From Dryas octopetala (Eukaryota; Streptophyta; Magnoliopsida; Rosales; Rosaceae): DNA of 64,000 nt. Location of the stretch: contig OY992835.1 of the NCBI GenBank assembly GCA_963921425.1, positions 14,818,001 through 14,882,000 of the forward strand, written 5' to 3'. Shown one piece after another: positions 50,814-62,318 of this stretch; the first letter of the stretch is position 1; each line of letters starts with the position of its first letter. The translations under genes and the position numbers were made by a program. A model generated the notes under the pieces. It ran no database searches. It was not told where the DNA came from and worked only from the letters and a program-made list of their open reading frames with translations.

Positions 50814-51881
50814 ATGGTCTTGATTTCTGGTCTCCCTGTTGATGTAGCCTATGATTGTCTAATTCGTGTTAATTACAAGCAATTCCCAACTATGGTGTCT
50901 GTGTGCAAAGGGTGGAAGGCCCAGGTTGAGCAACCAGAGTTTCTTCACCTTAGGAAGCTTGGTGGCCATGGCCAAAAGCTCATTGTGATGCTCCAAGCAC
51001 ATGTTGGTCCGAACCAAGGTGTGGGTGTCTTCAAGTGCCCGGATTTCCCGGTTTACCGGCTCACTCTTTGTGAACCGGATCTGGGTCATTGGTCCGAGCT
51101 GCCTCCGGTTTCTGGGTTTGCGAGTGGGTTGCCTATGTTTTGCCAGTTGGCAGCCGTTGGGTCCGAGTTGGTGGTCATTGGCGGTTGGGACCCGGTGACG
51201 TGGAGGATCTCCAATTCAGTGTTCGTCTACAACTTTGTGTCCGCCACGTGGCGGCGCGGGATTGATATGCCGGGTTGTTCTCGGATATTTTTTGGGTGCG
51301 CGTCCGATTTTGATCGGATGGTATTCGTTGCTGGCGGACACGATGATGAGAAGAACGCATTGAGATCCGCAATGGCATATGATGTGGCGAAAGATGAGTG
51401 GATTGTGCTGCCTGACATGGCAAGAGGGCGCGATGAATGTAAGGCAGTTTTCCAACGTGGCAAGCTCCATGTCATCGGCGGCTATTGTACTGAAATGCAA
51501 GGTCGATTTGAGAGAAGTGCCGAAACATTCAACATCTCCACGTGGCAATGGGATCAAGTACAAGATGACTTCTTACACGTCGCCATGTGTCCACGAACTT
51601 GTGTGGACGATGATGATGAAGCAATGTACATGTGTAGGGATGGTGATGTGGTCGAACGAAAATGCGGCACATGGCAAATTGTGGCCAAGTTGCCAGCTCA
51701 GATCCGTAATACTTCGTGCGTGACAGCATGGCAAGGCAAGCTGTTAGTGATTGGATGTGCTGGGTTTGGTGAGCCCTACGTGACTTACATGCTGGATTTG
51801 GAAAATTACACATGGACTAAGCTAGAGACCCCTCAGAAGTACTCTGGTCATGTTCAATTAAGTTGTTATCTGGAGATTTAA
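50814..51881 (+). CDS. F-box/kelch-repeat protein, KMD family (At1g80440/At1g15670-like), intronless
   Basis: One uninterrupted frame of 355 residues from an ATG in good context (ACCATGG), matching the family's usual length of about 350. The F-box is at about 1-45 (ISGLPVDVAYDCLIRVNYKQ, FPTMVSVCKGWKAQVEQPEF). Kelch repeats follow with the expected GG and spaced Trp/Tyr: ELVVIGGWDPVTW, MVFVAGGHDDEKNALRSAMA with YDVAKDEW, KLHVIGGYCT, and KLLVIGCAGF with YMLDLENYTWTKLE. It should be the substrate adaptor of an SCF ubiquitin ligase. KMD proteins in Arabidopsis target type-B response regulators of cytokinin signalling and phenylalanine ammonia-lyase; this role here is inferred. The position next to CENP-C fits conserved gene order. 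An in-frame upstream TTG was not chosen as start. Confidence 0.93.
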   Translation: MVLISGLPVDVAYDCLIRVNYKQFPTMVSVCKGWKAQVEQPEFLHLRKLGGHGQKLIVMLQAHVGPNQGVGVFKCPDFPVYRLTLCEPDLGHWSELPPVSGFASGLPMFCQLAAVGSELVVIGGWDPVTWRISNSVFVYNFVSATWRRGIDMPGCSRIFFGCASDFDRMVFVAGGHDDEKNALRSAMAYDVAKDEWIVLPDMARGRDECKAVFQRGKLHVIGGYCTEMQGRFERSAETFNISTWQWDQVQDDFLHVAMCPRTCVDDDDEAMYMCRDGDVVERKCGTWQIVAKLPAQIRNTSCVTAWQGKLLVIGCAGFGEPYVTYMLDLENYTWTKLETPQKYSGHVQLSCYLEI

Positions 51882-52785
51882 GTGTTGTAGAGATTATTGT
51901 CACTTTTGTAGATTATGCTGAAAAACATGTATGCATTTGCCCTATTTTTAAAGGGCCTGCTTGATGAAATTTATATCTTAGAGATTACAGAGGATATATT
52001 TTAATTAAATATTTATCCAAAGAGCCAAAAATCCCATATTTCAAGGCATAATTGTGGATTATTCTTCTTTTTAATTTTCAAGCGGTCTGCTTGACGAAAT
52101 TTATTTCTATTGTGTTCGGCTTCATGTGATTTGGAGTTTGGACCATCATTAATTAGTTACATATGGCAAGAAAAGGAAATCCAATTGCTAACGTGATGGA
52201 AAATCTATAGTTTAGACAGCTACTGGCCGGACCTCAGACCAAAAAATAGACAGCATTGGGCAAAATTGTTGTTTTTCTAATCAATTGCAATGAAAGACAT
52301 GTTTAATTATATGCAGCTATCTCATAAACAATATCCTGTATCTCTCTTAAATTGTTTCATTTCCTCAATTTCGTCATATTTTTTATTAACTAAACTGACG
52401 TGACATTCTTGGCCAAAAAATTAAAGCTGACGTGACATTTTAATAAAAATAAAAACTAACATGACAAATTGACAATTATCAAATTTGCTACGTAAGCTGG
52501 ACTTATAGGAAAGATAATAAGCTATTTCTTTTTTTATAATGAAAAGATAACAACTTGAAAGAACAAGATAATTTGAAAACGAGGGCATGCATATAAGTTT
52601 AAGGAAATAAAGTAAGAGACATGATATAGTTTAGTCGTATAGGCATAATTAAGCATAGTAAATCTAGATTATTAAAAGAAAATAATATAAATTTGCATAT
52701 TTTAGCTAGTCGCCCGGGATTACAGTACTTCAATCCTGATTGGGATTGATGAGCTCTAATTTCTACGATCAATCAATTAAAGAAA
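51882..52785. other. 3' UTR of the F-box/kelch gene and AT-rich spacer
   Basis: The first 200-300 bases are probably 3' UTR. CTGCTTGA(T/C)GAAATTTAT occurs twice (about 51958 and 52087), a small diverged repeat. No gene was seen. Confidence 0.5.
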
Positions 52786-53722
52786 GGGTAATTCTATCGG
52801 TACCCAAAAATTTTCTTATTTTACCCAACATTACCTTTTTTTAAAACAACATTTACTCAATTTACCCAACCCAAATTATCAGCATACCCTTAAGTGTTCT
52901 CTCCATACCCAACTGCAAACTTCACCATCACATAGCCACCACCCTCCGAACCATCCGCCACTCCCTCCACCCCCGCAAAGACGACCACCTTCGTCACCGT
53001 GCCAGTAGATCTCACCCGCAACATCCCACCCGAAACAGTCCACCCTCTTCCTTCACACAAAGATATTAATTTTGTCCTCATGAACAGTTTTGAGTTCGCG
53101 CTTCAGAGGACCAGGTTCGAACATTTGCATTATATTTGGCAGGTACTTTCCGAACATATGCATTATATTCGGTAAGTACTCACTGAATAGTGATAGGATA
53201 TTCGGCAGGTACCCACCGAATATGGTCAAGATATTCAGCAAGTGCCCACCGAACAAGGGTTGTGTGATAATTTTAGGCATTTATGCACTATTTGGTAGAC
53301 ATTTGCTGAATATCATATCACTATTCGGTGGGTACCTATCGAATATAATGCAAATGTTCGGACTTGGTTCACTGAACACTGCGCGAACTCAGAACTCTTC
53401 ATAGCGTTCAAAACACGAAGAAATTTGCACACAACCCTCGTTTGAAGGCTCCCAAACAACGATTTGACTCTCCATTCGTCAAAACAACCTTGATTGGATG
53501 ATATAAGAACAAATATTAGTTTAGAATTTGAAGTTTAGTTATGAAGGTAAGTTTGGTAGGGAGAGAGGTTATGAAATGAGATGTTGGGTATAGAGAGAAA
53601 ATAGAGTTTTTAAAAAAATATATATAATTTGTTAATTTCATGATGGGACATAATAGTTTATTCATGTTCAAAATTTAAGTTGGGTAAGAAAAGAAAATTT
53701 TTGGATATGAATAGAATTTTCC
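52786..53722. mobile_element. MULE-like MITE of 937 bp with an interior of repeated 24-bp palindromes
   Basis: Left end GGGTAATTCTATCGGTACCC and the reverse complement of the right end (GGAAAATTCTATTCATATCC) are inverted repeats that continue through CAAAAATTTTCTT and TACCCAAC. The flanks TTAAAGAAA and TTAAAAAAA (9 bp, one difference) suggest a Mutator-type target duplication. The core (53130-53350) contains six near-palindromes. No protein is encoded; frames through the core merely translate the palindromes. Confidence 0.75.
53130..53350. repeat. Array of six near-palindromic motifs
   Basis: Six copies of a word close to TATTCGGYAGGTACCCACCG plus AATA occur at about 53131, 53166, 53199, 53231, 53289 and 53320, spaced about 30-58 bases. 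The whole core is also inversely symmetric: GAACATTTGCATTATAT on the left pairs with ATAATGCAAATGTTC on the right. Confidence 0.8.
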
Positions 53723-54393
53723 TTAAAAAAATCCTTTGGCATAGACAATAGTTATGTCACATCAAGGACTTCCACGGATCAATTAAAAGTCAAAGCATGA
53801 TATGCGTCAATTTATTGGCATGATCACATGCTGGTCTTCAACTTTGTTTTTTTACATTAAAACTCCATCACCTTAATGGCTATAAAATAAGGCATTGTTT
53901 TGGTTTGTTGGAATGAACTTTGGATTAGTGGAGTGGGGTTATTCCATGTATAAGAAGATAAGAACCCAAAGAAAAATTGTAGTGTACACATGTGTAGTTT
54001 TTTCACATGCGTGCAACTTGGAAGAGTTCAACCTGAAGTCTGAACTCAACCTCAAATTTGAAATTGTATGGAATGGTTTACAAAAAAAAATATGAGTTAA
54101 ACATGGATCGAGATTAATTGAACTTGAAACTCAAGTTTGGTGGGGAAAATTGTCATACCCTAAACAATGATAATCTGAATATGTAACCAGTCCTGGTTCA
54201 GGACCCAAATTAAACTTTGAGAACTCAAATTGGCTTTCCAACTCATTTGAGTTATACTCATAATAGTTTTAGTTGAGTTCGGGTTAAATTCAATCTGATT
54301 TGAATGTATCATTTCCTTATTTATTTGCTCTTTATTTTTATAGTGAATATAAATACATTACAAACGGTGGGAAAATATACAATTATGTTGCTT
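53723..54393. other. Intergenic DNA, no gene recognised
   Basis: AT-rich spacer between the MULE-like MITE and the CENP-C duplicate. A frame at 53895-54095 has no recognised homology. Confidence 0.4.
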
Positions 54394-55305
54394 AATGGAC
54401 CAGCATGACCTACTATTAATGAGTTGAAGGGCCAGTTTGGTATTGCTGTGTGAAAAAACAGCTGTGAGGTAAAACAACTGTGAAGTAAAGCAGCTGAGTG
54501 TTTGGTAAAGTATGTTTCAAAAGTGCTGTGAGTGCAAAAAACAGTATCAAAGTGTTTGGTAAATGTTAATGTAAAAGTGCTGTGACTGTGTATAATTACT
54601 AAAATAGACATGATGCTAAAAGTGTCTTTCACTTATTTGTTTGGTAAAAATAAAATGTGTTTTACTTGTTTTTTAAATTTTTGGCTACAAATTTTTATTA
54701 GCATTAATTTTTCTAAGAACAACATTATTAAATAACTATGTCTATTATTTTTTTAGGTATATTATAATTTTAATCATGCAAATAAAATATCATAATTAAT
54801 TATCACAATATAAAATATAACTAATAATGGACATATTTTTTAATTTAAAATAAACAAATTAAAAATATAGAAATCAATGAGGATATTATGGGTAAAATAA
54901 AATATTCATTGTTGCTGTGATTCACTGCAGCTTTCAAAAGCACCTAGAAACCTGCTTTCTGTTTTTGTTGTGAGAAGTTGAGAATTGTGGGAAAAAGCAG
55001 TTTTTAATTTTTTTACCAAACACCAAAACTGCTGTAGGTGATTGAGAATTGTCATCCACAGCAGCTTGGTCTTCCACCGCAATCCCAAACGGGGCCAAAG
55101 TCTCCTCTAATTGAACAAAATTGAAATATTGAAGTTGCCAAGTCAGTTTCACCGGGGTGGCTATTGATGAATTCGTTCATGCATTTGAAAGAGCTGCGTT
55201 GGTATTGATACCGGCTCAAGTAGTGTATTTGAATCCCACTAGAAATATTTATAAAACCAACCAAATCTTCCAAAGTGCCCAAATTCTTCAGTTATATATG
55301 CTCTA
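54394..55305 (+). pseudogene. Partial, mutated duplicate of CENP-C (exon 6 plus intron 7), split by a MITE
   Basis: Bases 54394-54428 resemble the CENP-C exon 6 stretch ending ATGAGTTGAA (near 41778). After the MITE, 55097-55230 follow on with CTCTAATTGAACAAAAT, GTTGCCAAGTCAGTTTCACC and CATTTGAAAGAGCTGCG, as at 41779-41920. A 19-bp segment is missing after GAGCTGCG. Then, at about 55230, the match jumps to CENP-C intron 7 (near 42318-42392: CCACTAGA, ACCAAATCTTCCAAAG, CAGTTATATATGCTC). An in-frame TGA replaces a Gly codon (AATGGC to AATTGA). It is a broken fragment with no function as kinetochore protein. Confidence 0.88.
54429..55096 (-). mobile_element. PIF/Harbinger (Tourist-like) MITE, copy 2, 668 bp, inside the CENP-C fragment
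   Basis: Starts GGGCCAGTTTGGTATTGC and ends CAATCCCAAACGGGGCC. It is the reverse-oriented relative of 46040-46728. The 3-bp flanks are GAA and AAA; comparison with intact CENP-C (GTTGAAGTC) shows the empty site directly and supports a 3-bp duplication with one later change. The interior is non-coding. Confidence 0.88.
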
Positions 55306-56470
55306 TTTTAGATATAAACCCATTTTTTTCCACGTCAACAATTCATAATGTCTATTTTGCCCTTCGAGGTAAATATGGAAATTAATTAAAAATCCATGAT
55401 TTACAGCATTTATTACTATTAATTTTGATTGTTTTAATTGTTGAATACATGGTCCAAATATATAAAAAAAAAATTTTAGCAATTATAAACATCAGCATAT
55501 AAACACCAATCATAAATACGTTAAACACCTAATATACATATAGTCTACCTACTATCTAGGGAAAATAATAAACATAATAAGTTAACTCAAATATATATAC
55601 AAACCTACCCCTAAAGGTATACAAATATAAATCATAATATGTACAAATACAACACAGGTCTAAAAAGAGAAGAATACATATATACATCTAGCTCAGGTGA
55701 AAAAAAGAGATGAGAGAAATAATAAGAAGAAGAAGATCCCTCTAACTCATGTTGAAAAAGAATGTATCTCTAACTTAGGTGAAAAAGAGAATGTATCTCT
55801 AAGGCAGGGCTAAAAAGAAAAGAAGAAATATATACCTCTAGCTTGTTGAGAGAAAGATTTCATATTGAAAATGTGAGGCCTTGCATAGCGGCTTATAAGG
55901 GTTTGAGTTACTCCTCCTATTGCCAATTAGTTTTGAAATGGATGCCTAAATTCCTTCATAGTTCAAGTGAAAAAAAATAAAATAGAAGAAATAATAAGAA
56001 GAAGAAGATCCCTCTAATTCAGGTTGAAAAAAAAATGTATCTCTAACGCAGGTCTAAAAAGAGAAGAAGAAATATATACCTGTAGCTCAGGTGAAAAAAA
56101 GAAATTGGAGAAATAATAAGAAAAAGAAGATCCCTCTGACTCAGGTTGAAAAAGAATGTATCTCTAACTTAGGTTGAAAAAAGGAGATGATGAAAAAAAA
56201 TAAATCAATGATGATGCAAAAGAAAAAGAATGAGAATATACCTTTGACATAAGATGAAAAAAAGATGGAAGAGGAAGACTATATCTCCGACTTAGGTTGG
56301 AAAAAAGAAAAAAAATGAAGTAAAAAAAATTAAAGAATATAAAATGGGTTTATATTGAAGTAATCCGATGTGGCATCATTAAAATTGGTTTATATTGAAA
56401 ATTGAAAAGGAAAAACCTTTGGGTTATACCCAAAGTCATGTATACCTCTTGGGTTTATATCTAATTATTT
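55306..56470. repeat. AT-rich spacer with a degenerate purine-rich repeat
   Basis: From about 55690 to 56340 words such as AATGTATCTCTAACTTAGG, GGTTGAAAAAGA and AGAAGAAGAAGATCCCTCT recur in changing order, giving several 60-120 base units. No open frame of interest and no gene were recognised. Confidence 0.6.
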
Positions 56471-56472
56471 TG

Positions 56473-57984
56473 GCGTTGAAGGCTTAGAGGCTTGTTAGCA
56501 TGTTTTGTACTTTTTTGTCATTGTAGTTGTAATTATCACCTATTTAAAGGTGTAACTAAATTAAGAAAGCAAGTAGAGAATGAATTAAGTAAATATCATG
56601 TTTAACGTTAGAGGTCAAATGCTCCACTATTAGCCTTATTTTTTTTTGAGGTCATGGGTACAACTTTTTTCTCATTGTAGTTGTAATTATCACCTATTTA
56701 AAGGTGTAACTAAATTAATAAATTAGCAAGTAGAGAATGAATTAAGTAAATATCGTGTTTAACGTTAGAGGTCAAAGACTCTTTTATTAGCTTTATTTTT
56801 TCTTGAGGTCATGGGTTCCTCCATAAACCTTTAAATTTTCTGTAGTTCATATCATTTGGTATCAAACCTATCATCCTTGGTTGTGGTGTATACGCCTCTA
56901 TCAATTTTCTCTATCCTTTAGTTATTCAACATAAATAGGTTCTAAGAAAAAACCCACCAAATCACAGTACATATCAAATTGGTATTAAAGCAATTGTGAT
57001 GAAAAATTCAAACTCGGACATTATTGCAACAAGCTATTTATGTTTTCACCTTGTTAGGAGGAAGACAATGGCGATGTGTGCATGGAACATGACGCAGCGT
57101 AACACGCAATTAAAAGAAATTAGGGAAAACCAGTGTTAACCTTAAGAAAGAATCTAGAATCCACCAGAGAAATGAGAGAAATCTCAAGGTTTTCTGATTG
57201 AAAATAATAATAATGAATAATTACAAATAGCCAAAAAGGTTGTTTAAATATATTCAGAACCCTAGATATTCGAAATTTAAAACGGAAATAAAAATGGAAA
57301 TAAAGTGCAATTTAGGAAACTTATTCAAAATAAATAAATTGCTTATTTGAAACCCTAAACGAAGGAATTTGGCCAAAATAGATATATCATGGGTCCATTT
57401 CTGACACTGGGTCAGGCTAAAACTTGTTTCTTTTCTTGGCCTTTTGGCAGTTGAGTTGTTGCATAAACCGTTCTGCCATTTATTCTACATCAGAACAAGA
57501 TAATTGCGGTTGAGACTAACATAGGTCTTGGCCTTGAGGACAAGGCTGCTTGTTAAAGGGGAATGAATGTTACATTTGTTTAAAGTTTCATTTAAAATGT
57601 TTATTTTTAGTTTGAATAAGTTAGACTCCTAGTCAAATAGGAGTTGGGCTAGTCCTAGTTAGTGGAAGTTCAATGGAGTAAACTTCTCCTATCTTCACTG
57701 GAAAATGACGTTGAAAGCTTAAAGGCCTGTTAGCATGTTTTCTACTTTTTTTCTCATTATAGTTGTAATTATCACTTATTTAAAGATGTAACCAAATTAA
57801 CAAAGCAAGCAGATAAAGAATTTTTTGAGGTCACTTATTAACCAAATTATCACTTATTTAAGTAAATAACGTGTTTAACGTTAGAGGTCAAAGGCTCATC
57901 TATTAGCCTTATTAATTATTTCTTGAGGTCATGAGTTCTTAACATGTTAGCCATAAACCCTTAAATTTTTTGTAGTTCATATCA
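56473..57984 (+). mobile_element. Small degraded LTR retroelement with primer-binding site and polypurine tract
   Basis: The right LTR is 57568-57984 (TGTTACATTTG ... AGTTCATATCA). The left LTR (56473-56854) lacks its 5' part and contains an internal duplication of about 165 bp (TTGTAATTATCACCTATTTA at about 56531 and 56683). It ends AGTTCATATCA followed by TTTGGTATCAAACC (56855-56868), a diverged Met-tRNA primer-binding site. AAAGGGGAATGAA (57555-57567) is the polypurine tract. The 0.7-kb interior includes GGCCTTGAGGACAAGGCTGC, which resembles the end of plant Ty3/Gypsy polyproteins, but no intact gene. Confidence 0.7.
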
Positions 57985-58138
57985 AGATACTTCCTGGAGA
58001 ACAAACAAAGAATAAATAATAACAACAACAATAATAATAAAAAATAGCCAAAACCTCTATATTTCTTCATTGATTGATTAATAAAGATGAGATCTTTACA
58101 CAAGATTACCACAAGAACAACCCAAAACTCTATATCTC

Positions 58139-59298
58139 TGTCACGCCCCAATTCTAGACATAATTTAATCTCATAGAGTGAGGCGTGAAACATGTTCCAA
58201 GGTAGCTGTGGGACCATGAAATATTCTAGCATAGGACCATGGTTTATTCTAGCATGGGACCTATCCATTCTCATAAAGAAATGAGGGGACCTATCCATTC
58301 TCATGGGTCCATTGGAAAATGCATGAAATATAGGACCCATGATGTTAGAAGAACACGACTTATGTTTTGAGAGACCTATAAGTTATGGACGTTGTGGGAC
58401 CATAGATAAATTCTACATGGGACCTATGTCACATATTTGGAGTGGGTCCAGAGAAATTAGAGAAAGGCATAAGGCCCCTAGATATTACATAAATGGGGGA
58501 TGCCTTGACTTAGATGATGGGACCTATGCTCTTATAAATACGATGAGACCAATAGATAAGGTTCTATTACCTATAACAAAGGAGGTGCCTTGACTCAAAC
58601 AATAGGACTCATACTTGTGGAAGTCTAAAAGGGTCCCATGGACAAGGCGCCATCATCAACAACACCGGGGGTATGAACACCATAAAATGGGAGGACCCAT
58701 TGAGCACAGAGCAAGGGGAACAATCTTCACATGCATCTAGGAGGGCCGAATGCTTCCAAACATATGGACACACCCAAATCCATGGAACCATCCGAACCCA
58801 TAGATTCCTTCAAGCTCGCGGATGGGTCCATGGTCCTACCCAAACTCGCAGATGCTTCCAATTACAAGCACATGGAGGTATTACTATACAAACCACGACT
58901 AAAGGGACCTAAGAACTCCATGTTCTACTAGGAAACCAATTCTCATACGAATTAAATGGCTTGAATCCTCTCCAAACAAGGATTCAAGTATAGGAGTTCA
59001 ATTCAATATGAATTATACTTCCCGGTGATTACAAGTTTAAATCAACTTACAATCCTAAGGCCATAGGGATTAAATCATCCCCTATAAATAGACTCTCATA
59101 AGATCATTCCAAGGTACGTAATTCTAGAGCTCTAAGCCCACTGCTTTGAGTTGATATCGATCTTGCTTACTGACTTGACCGTCAGAGAGCCTTTGGCCGA
59201 CACCACACCGGTGTCACCATACCTCCGAAGGTTTTTCTTGTGTTTACAGGACCCATCGTTTTCTGAGATAAGCTACTTGGAGAATTCGTGTTACAACA
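58139..59298 (+). mobile_element. Probable 5' LTR of a Ty3/Gypsy-like element
   Basis: Begins TGTCACGCCCCAATTC (TG) and ends GTGTTACAACA (CA) directly before TTGGTGCTCTCATTGAGAG, which is in the usual primer-binding place of many plant retroelements. A TATA box CTATAAATAG lies at 59082-59091. The sequence after it (GAGAGCCTTTGGCCGACACC, CACCGGTGTC, GTGTTTACAGGACCC) resembles the R-U5 part of plant Gypsy LTRs. The left edge is less certain than the right. Confidence 0.65.
58395..58900 (+). repeat. Repeat R2, copy 1 (within the LTR-like block; second copy 63311-63620)
   Basis: GGGACCATAGATAAATTCTA, GGCATAAGGCCCCTAGA, GGACCTATGCTCTTATAAAT and GAGGACCCATTGAGCACAGA recur at 63311-63620 in the same order. 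Confidence 0.85.
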
Positions 59299-59564
59299 AT
59301 TGGTGCTCTCATTGAGAGTCGAACTCAAGAACTTTTCGCTTCGAGTGACTCTCAAATTTATTCTACTGAAAGAGTGTAATCTAGCTCTTGATAAAAGGCG
59401 ATATTTTCGCAATCTTACAATCTACGAAGACCCAAGAATAGGAAAAAAACACAAATACCATCAGACGATGGGACCTGTGTAATTTTACTGCCAACGAACC
59501 TAGGAGACCTCGAGTCGCATGGTTCTACCCAAAATCACAATGGGTTGTCACCCTCTTGTTCCTA

Positions 59565-59865
59565 GGGAGGACCATAAAAAAGATAAGAATCATGATTTTA
59601 CAACATTCAATATTATTTTTGCTATTGTCATGCTAACGAGCTCATATTGCGATTGAATTCTGAATTATCATTCAAAGTTAAAGATTTACTAATTAATCTT
59701 CTCATAATATTTTTGATGTGGATAGAAAAGTCATATTGGTGGACCCATACAATATGTTTTATGGAAGGGACCATGACATCGCTGGGGGCACTTTCTAAGC
59801 TTAAAGACCAACCTTCGAGTCGCGGACCTATTGAGTATAGCTAACGATATCGTCAGATCTGTCCG
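59565..59865 (+). repeat. Direct repeat R1, copy 1 (second copy 60110-60385)
   Basis: AGGACCATAAAAAAGATAAG, CATATTGGTGGACCCATAC, GACATCGCTGGGGGCACTTT and CGGACCTATTG occur in the same order in both copies with scattered differences. Confidence 0.88.
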
Positions 59866-60109
59866 GTGCAACAACTCCAAAAATGTTGGGTTAAGCCCAT
59901 AGCTTGTTTGATGTAAGGTCTCACACCAATATAAAAGTTAGGAATTATATAATTCAAGAACAAAAGGAGCGAGAATGTGGACCGTCATCATGCGGACCCA
60001 TCATCATGTCGGCTCATCAACATTCAAAGTCGTCTGTATTCGGACCTATAAGACTTTGAGTTGCACGGCCCTACCCAAGCTCGGAATGGGTCCGCCCTCT
60101 TGCTTCGAT

Positions 60110-60385
60110 GAAGGACCATCAAAAAGATAAGAATTGTGATTTTACCTTCAATATTATTTTTACTCTTATTGCAATTAAATTCTCAAATTCATCATTCAAA
60201 GTTGACGATTTACTAAACTTCTCATAATATTCTTGATGTCGGTAGAAAAGCCATATTGGTGAACCCATACAATATGCTTTATGGAAGGGATCGTGACATC
60301 GCTGGGGGCACTTTCTAAGCATAAGGACCAACCTCGCGGACCTATTGCGTATAGCCAATGATATCGCCGGATCCATCTGGTGTCA
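60110..60385 (+). repeat. Direct repeat R1, copy 2
   Basis: Diverged copy of 59565-59865, about 545 bases downstream, shorter by small deletions. The open frame on the opposite strand is a by-product. Confidence 0.88.
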
Positions 60386-61779
60386 CATATCCGCCAAGTA
60401 CCCTCCGAAATTTCAGGAGTGCAATACGAGGGACCCCCACTGAAAGGTCCGAACCTGAACGTAGGCGGCGATAGAAATACGATACCGCCCCTTTCACATC
60501 GCTCTCTACCTAGGAATTCATAGTCCCGGCTTGATTCCACCTCTTCATCACATGCTTCTAACGGATCTTTGAAAAACAAGGACATATTGGTATGCGGACC
60601 TATCCGTATGCGGCTCTATCATGATGCGGATCTATCCCGATGCGAACTTTTCCAATGGACCCATATTCGAACGGTCCAACTTAGGATCCATTAACTTATC
60701 TTGACACTTCTCATCAACTCGGGGATCACCCACTCGCGCTCCTACGCATTAAGGACTTCTTCGATAATATTTTCACTCATCATTTGGTCATTCAAAAGGA
60801 AAATGCTAAGGTTATTACCACTCATTCTTATATCATCTTTAAATTATTTCTTGAAACTGACACTTGTTAGGAAAACATCCAAGCAATTTGCAAATTGAAA
60901 CGGACCGTTGTGAAAAGCAATGCTGGAGTCAAAAAAAAATATTGATAGGTCCTAAAAGTGATACCACCACTCTTCCATAAAAGTAAAGGACCGTCAAAGT
61001 GATGACAGTCATAGGAAAGGGTCCTTACTCAATTTCAAAGATGCACAGGATCGTGAGTGATAAAGGGTGGAACACTGCCAATCTTCAAATTATTACACGG
61101 GTCTTCACCCAAATAGTTTAGAAACATGGGTTTTCGCCCATATGATTCAAACAAAACATGGGTTCTCACCCGCGCGATGTCAAATGATTTAAACATCCGA
61201 CTAAGATATAAATCATGGGTCCTGCCCAAGACAACATGAAATATGGATCTTTTCCAAAATAATGCAAAGGTAGAGGTCTTTATCCCAAAAGCACGAAGAG
61301 CAAGGGTCCTCACCTCAAAAGTGCGAAACATGGATCCTACCCAAAAAGCGCAAAACAATGGTCCGCACCATATTTGTTGAAAACGGGGGACCTTCCCCAA
61401 AAACTTCATCACTCATAAGGGTCCTAATTCAAAAAAAAAAACCTCAAATTGGCGGTACAATCATCACCTCCTATAGCGGTACTAGTCATCTATGCACATC
61501 GCGATAGCAAAACCCAAGGGTCCTCACCTAAGCGTGACACAAGGTCTAGAGGAATAAACTCTAGGCACGTACCACGAATTTGTAATGTGAAGCCTCACCA
61601 ATATGAGGGTGTTGCTTCACTATACATGTAAGTAACATGAGGCCTCGTTCCATACTACAAAAATGTTACACAGACTTCGACCAATTTATTCAATGTATCA
61701 TAGTTCCTCCAACTATATTGCATTTGGTCTTAGCTGTAAACAAATTTGGTTGTTTCATCTCGTCTAGTGCTTGCTTGTA

Positions 61780-62045
61780 AACCCACATGGGGCAAGTGGA
61801 GGCTAGCTGGATACACAAATTTATGGTACCATGGCATCTAAGTCCATACTACATCTAAGAGGTCCTTGTTCCGCGGGTCATAGGCCTCACTGACCCAGGG
61901 ACCGCCGACCAAAAGGGTGTTCTAAAGGCAAAACGCCTTCTTGGAATATTTACACCCATTCAAGTACCCCACTTGGGGGCAAAAGTTATGACTATCGGTC
62001 CGAACTCATTAGGAAAAGGTCCTATGATAAAAGATCTCTAGTTCA
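61780..62045 (+). repeat. Direct repeat R3, copy 1 (second copy 63718-63985)
   Basis: CCCACATGGGGCAAGTGGAG, GGTACCATGGCAT, CATAGGCCTCACTGACCCAG and ACCCCACTTGGGGGCAAAAG recur 1.94 kb downstream with few changes. Confidence 0.9.
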
Positions 62046-62318
62046 ATAAAAAAAAAAAAAAAAAAAAAAAAAAACCTCTACCCAACATTTATTTTTCGAG
62101 CTATGTTGTTTGTAAAATAAATAGGGGCAACAAGGAGGGGACCTTGGAAATATTTTAAAGGTCTCATTCCTTTGGCAACAACCCCCCCGCAGCAAAAAAA
62201 AAAAAAAGTTCTTACAACAAATTATTGGACATAGGTCCATACTTGGTTTCTCATCAAAAATGGTTGACCAATAGGTCCATGGTTCCTCACAAAAAAAAAA
62301 TAAAATAAAATAAAAGGA

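Noticed and set aside
51175..51813. Open frames opposite the F-box/kelch gene
   Set aside because: They are antisense shadows of a GC-richer true coding region with no family resemblance.
60196..60585. 129-residue minus-strand frame
   Set aside because: It spans direct repeat R1 copy 2; the other copy of the repeat does not preserve the frame, and no domain is recognisable.
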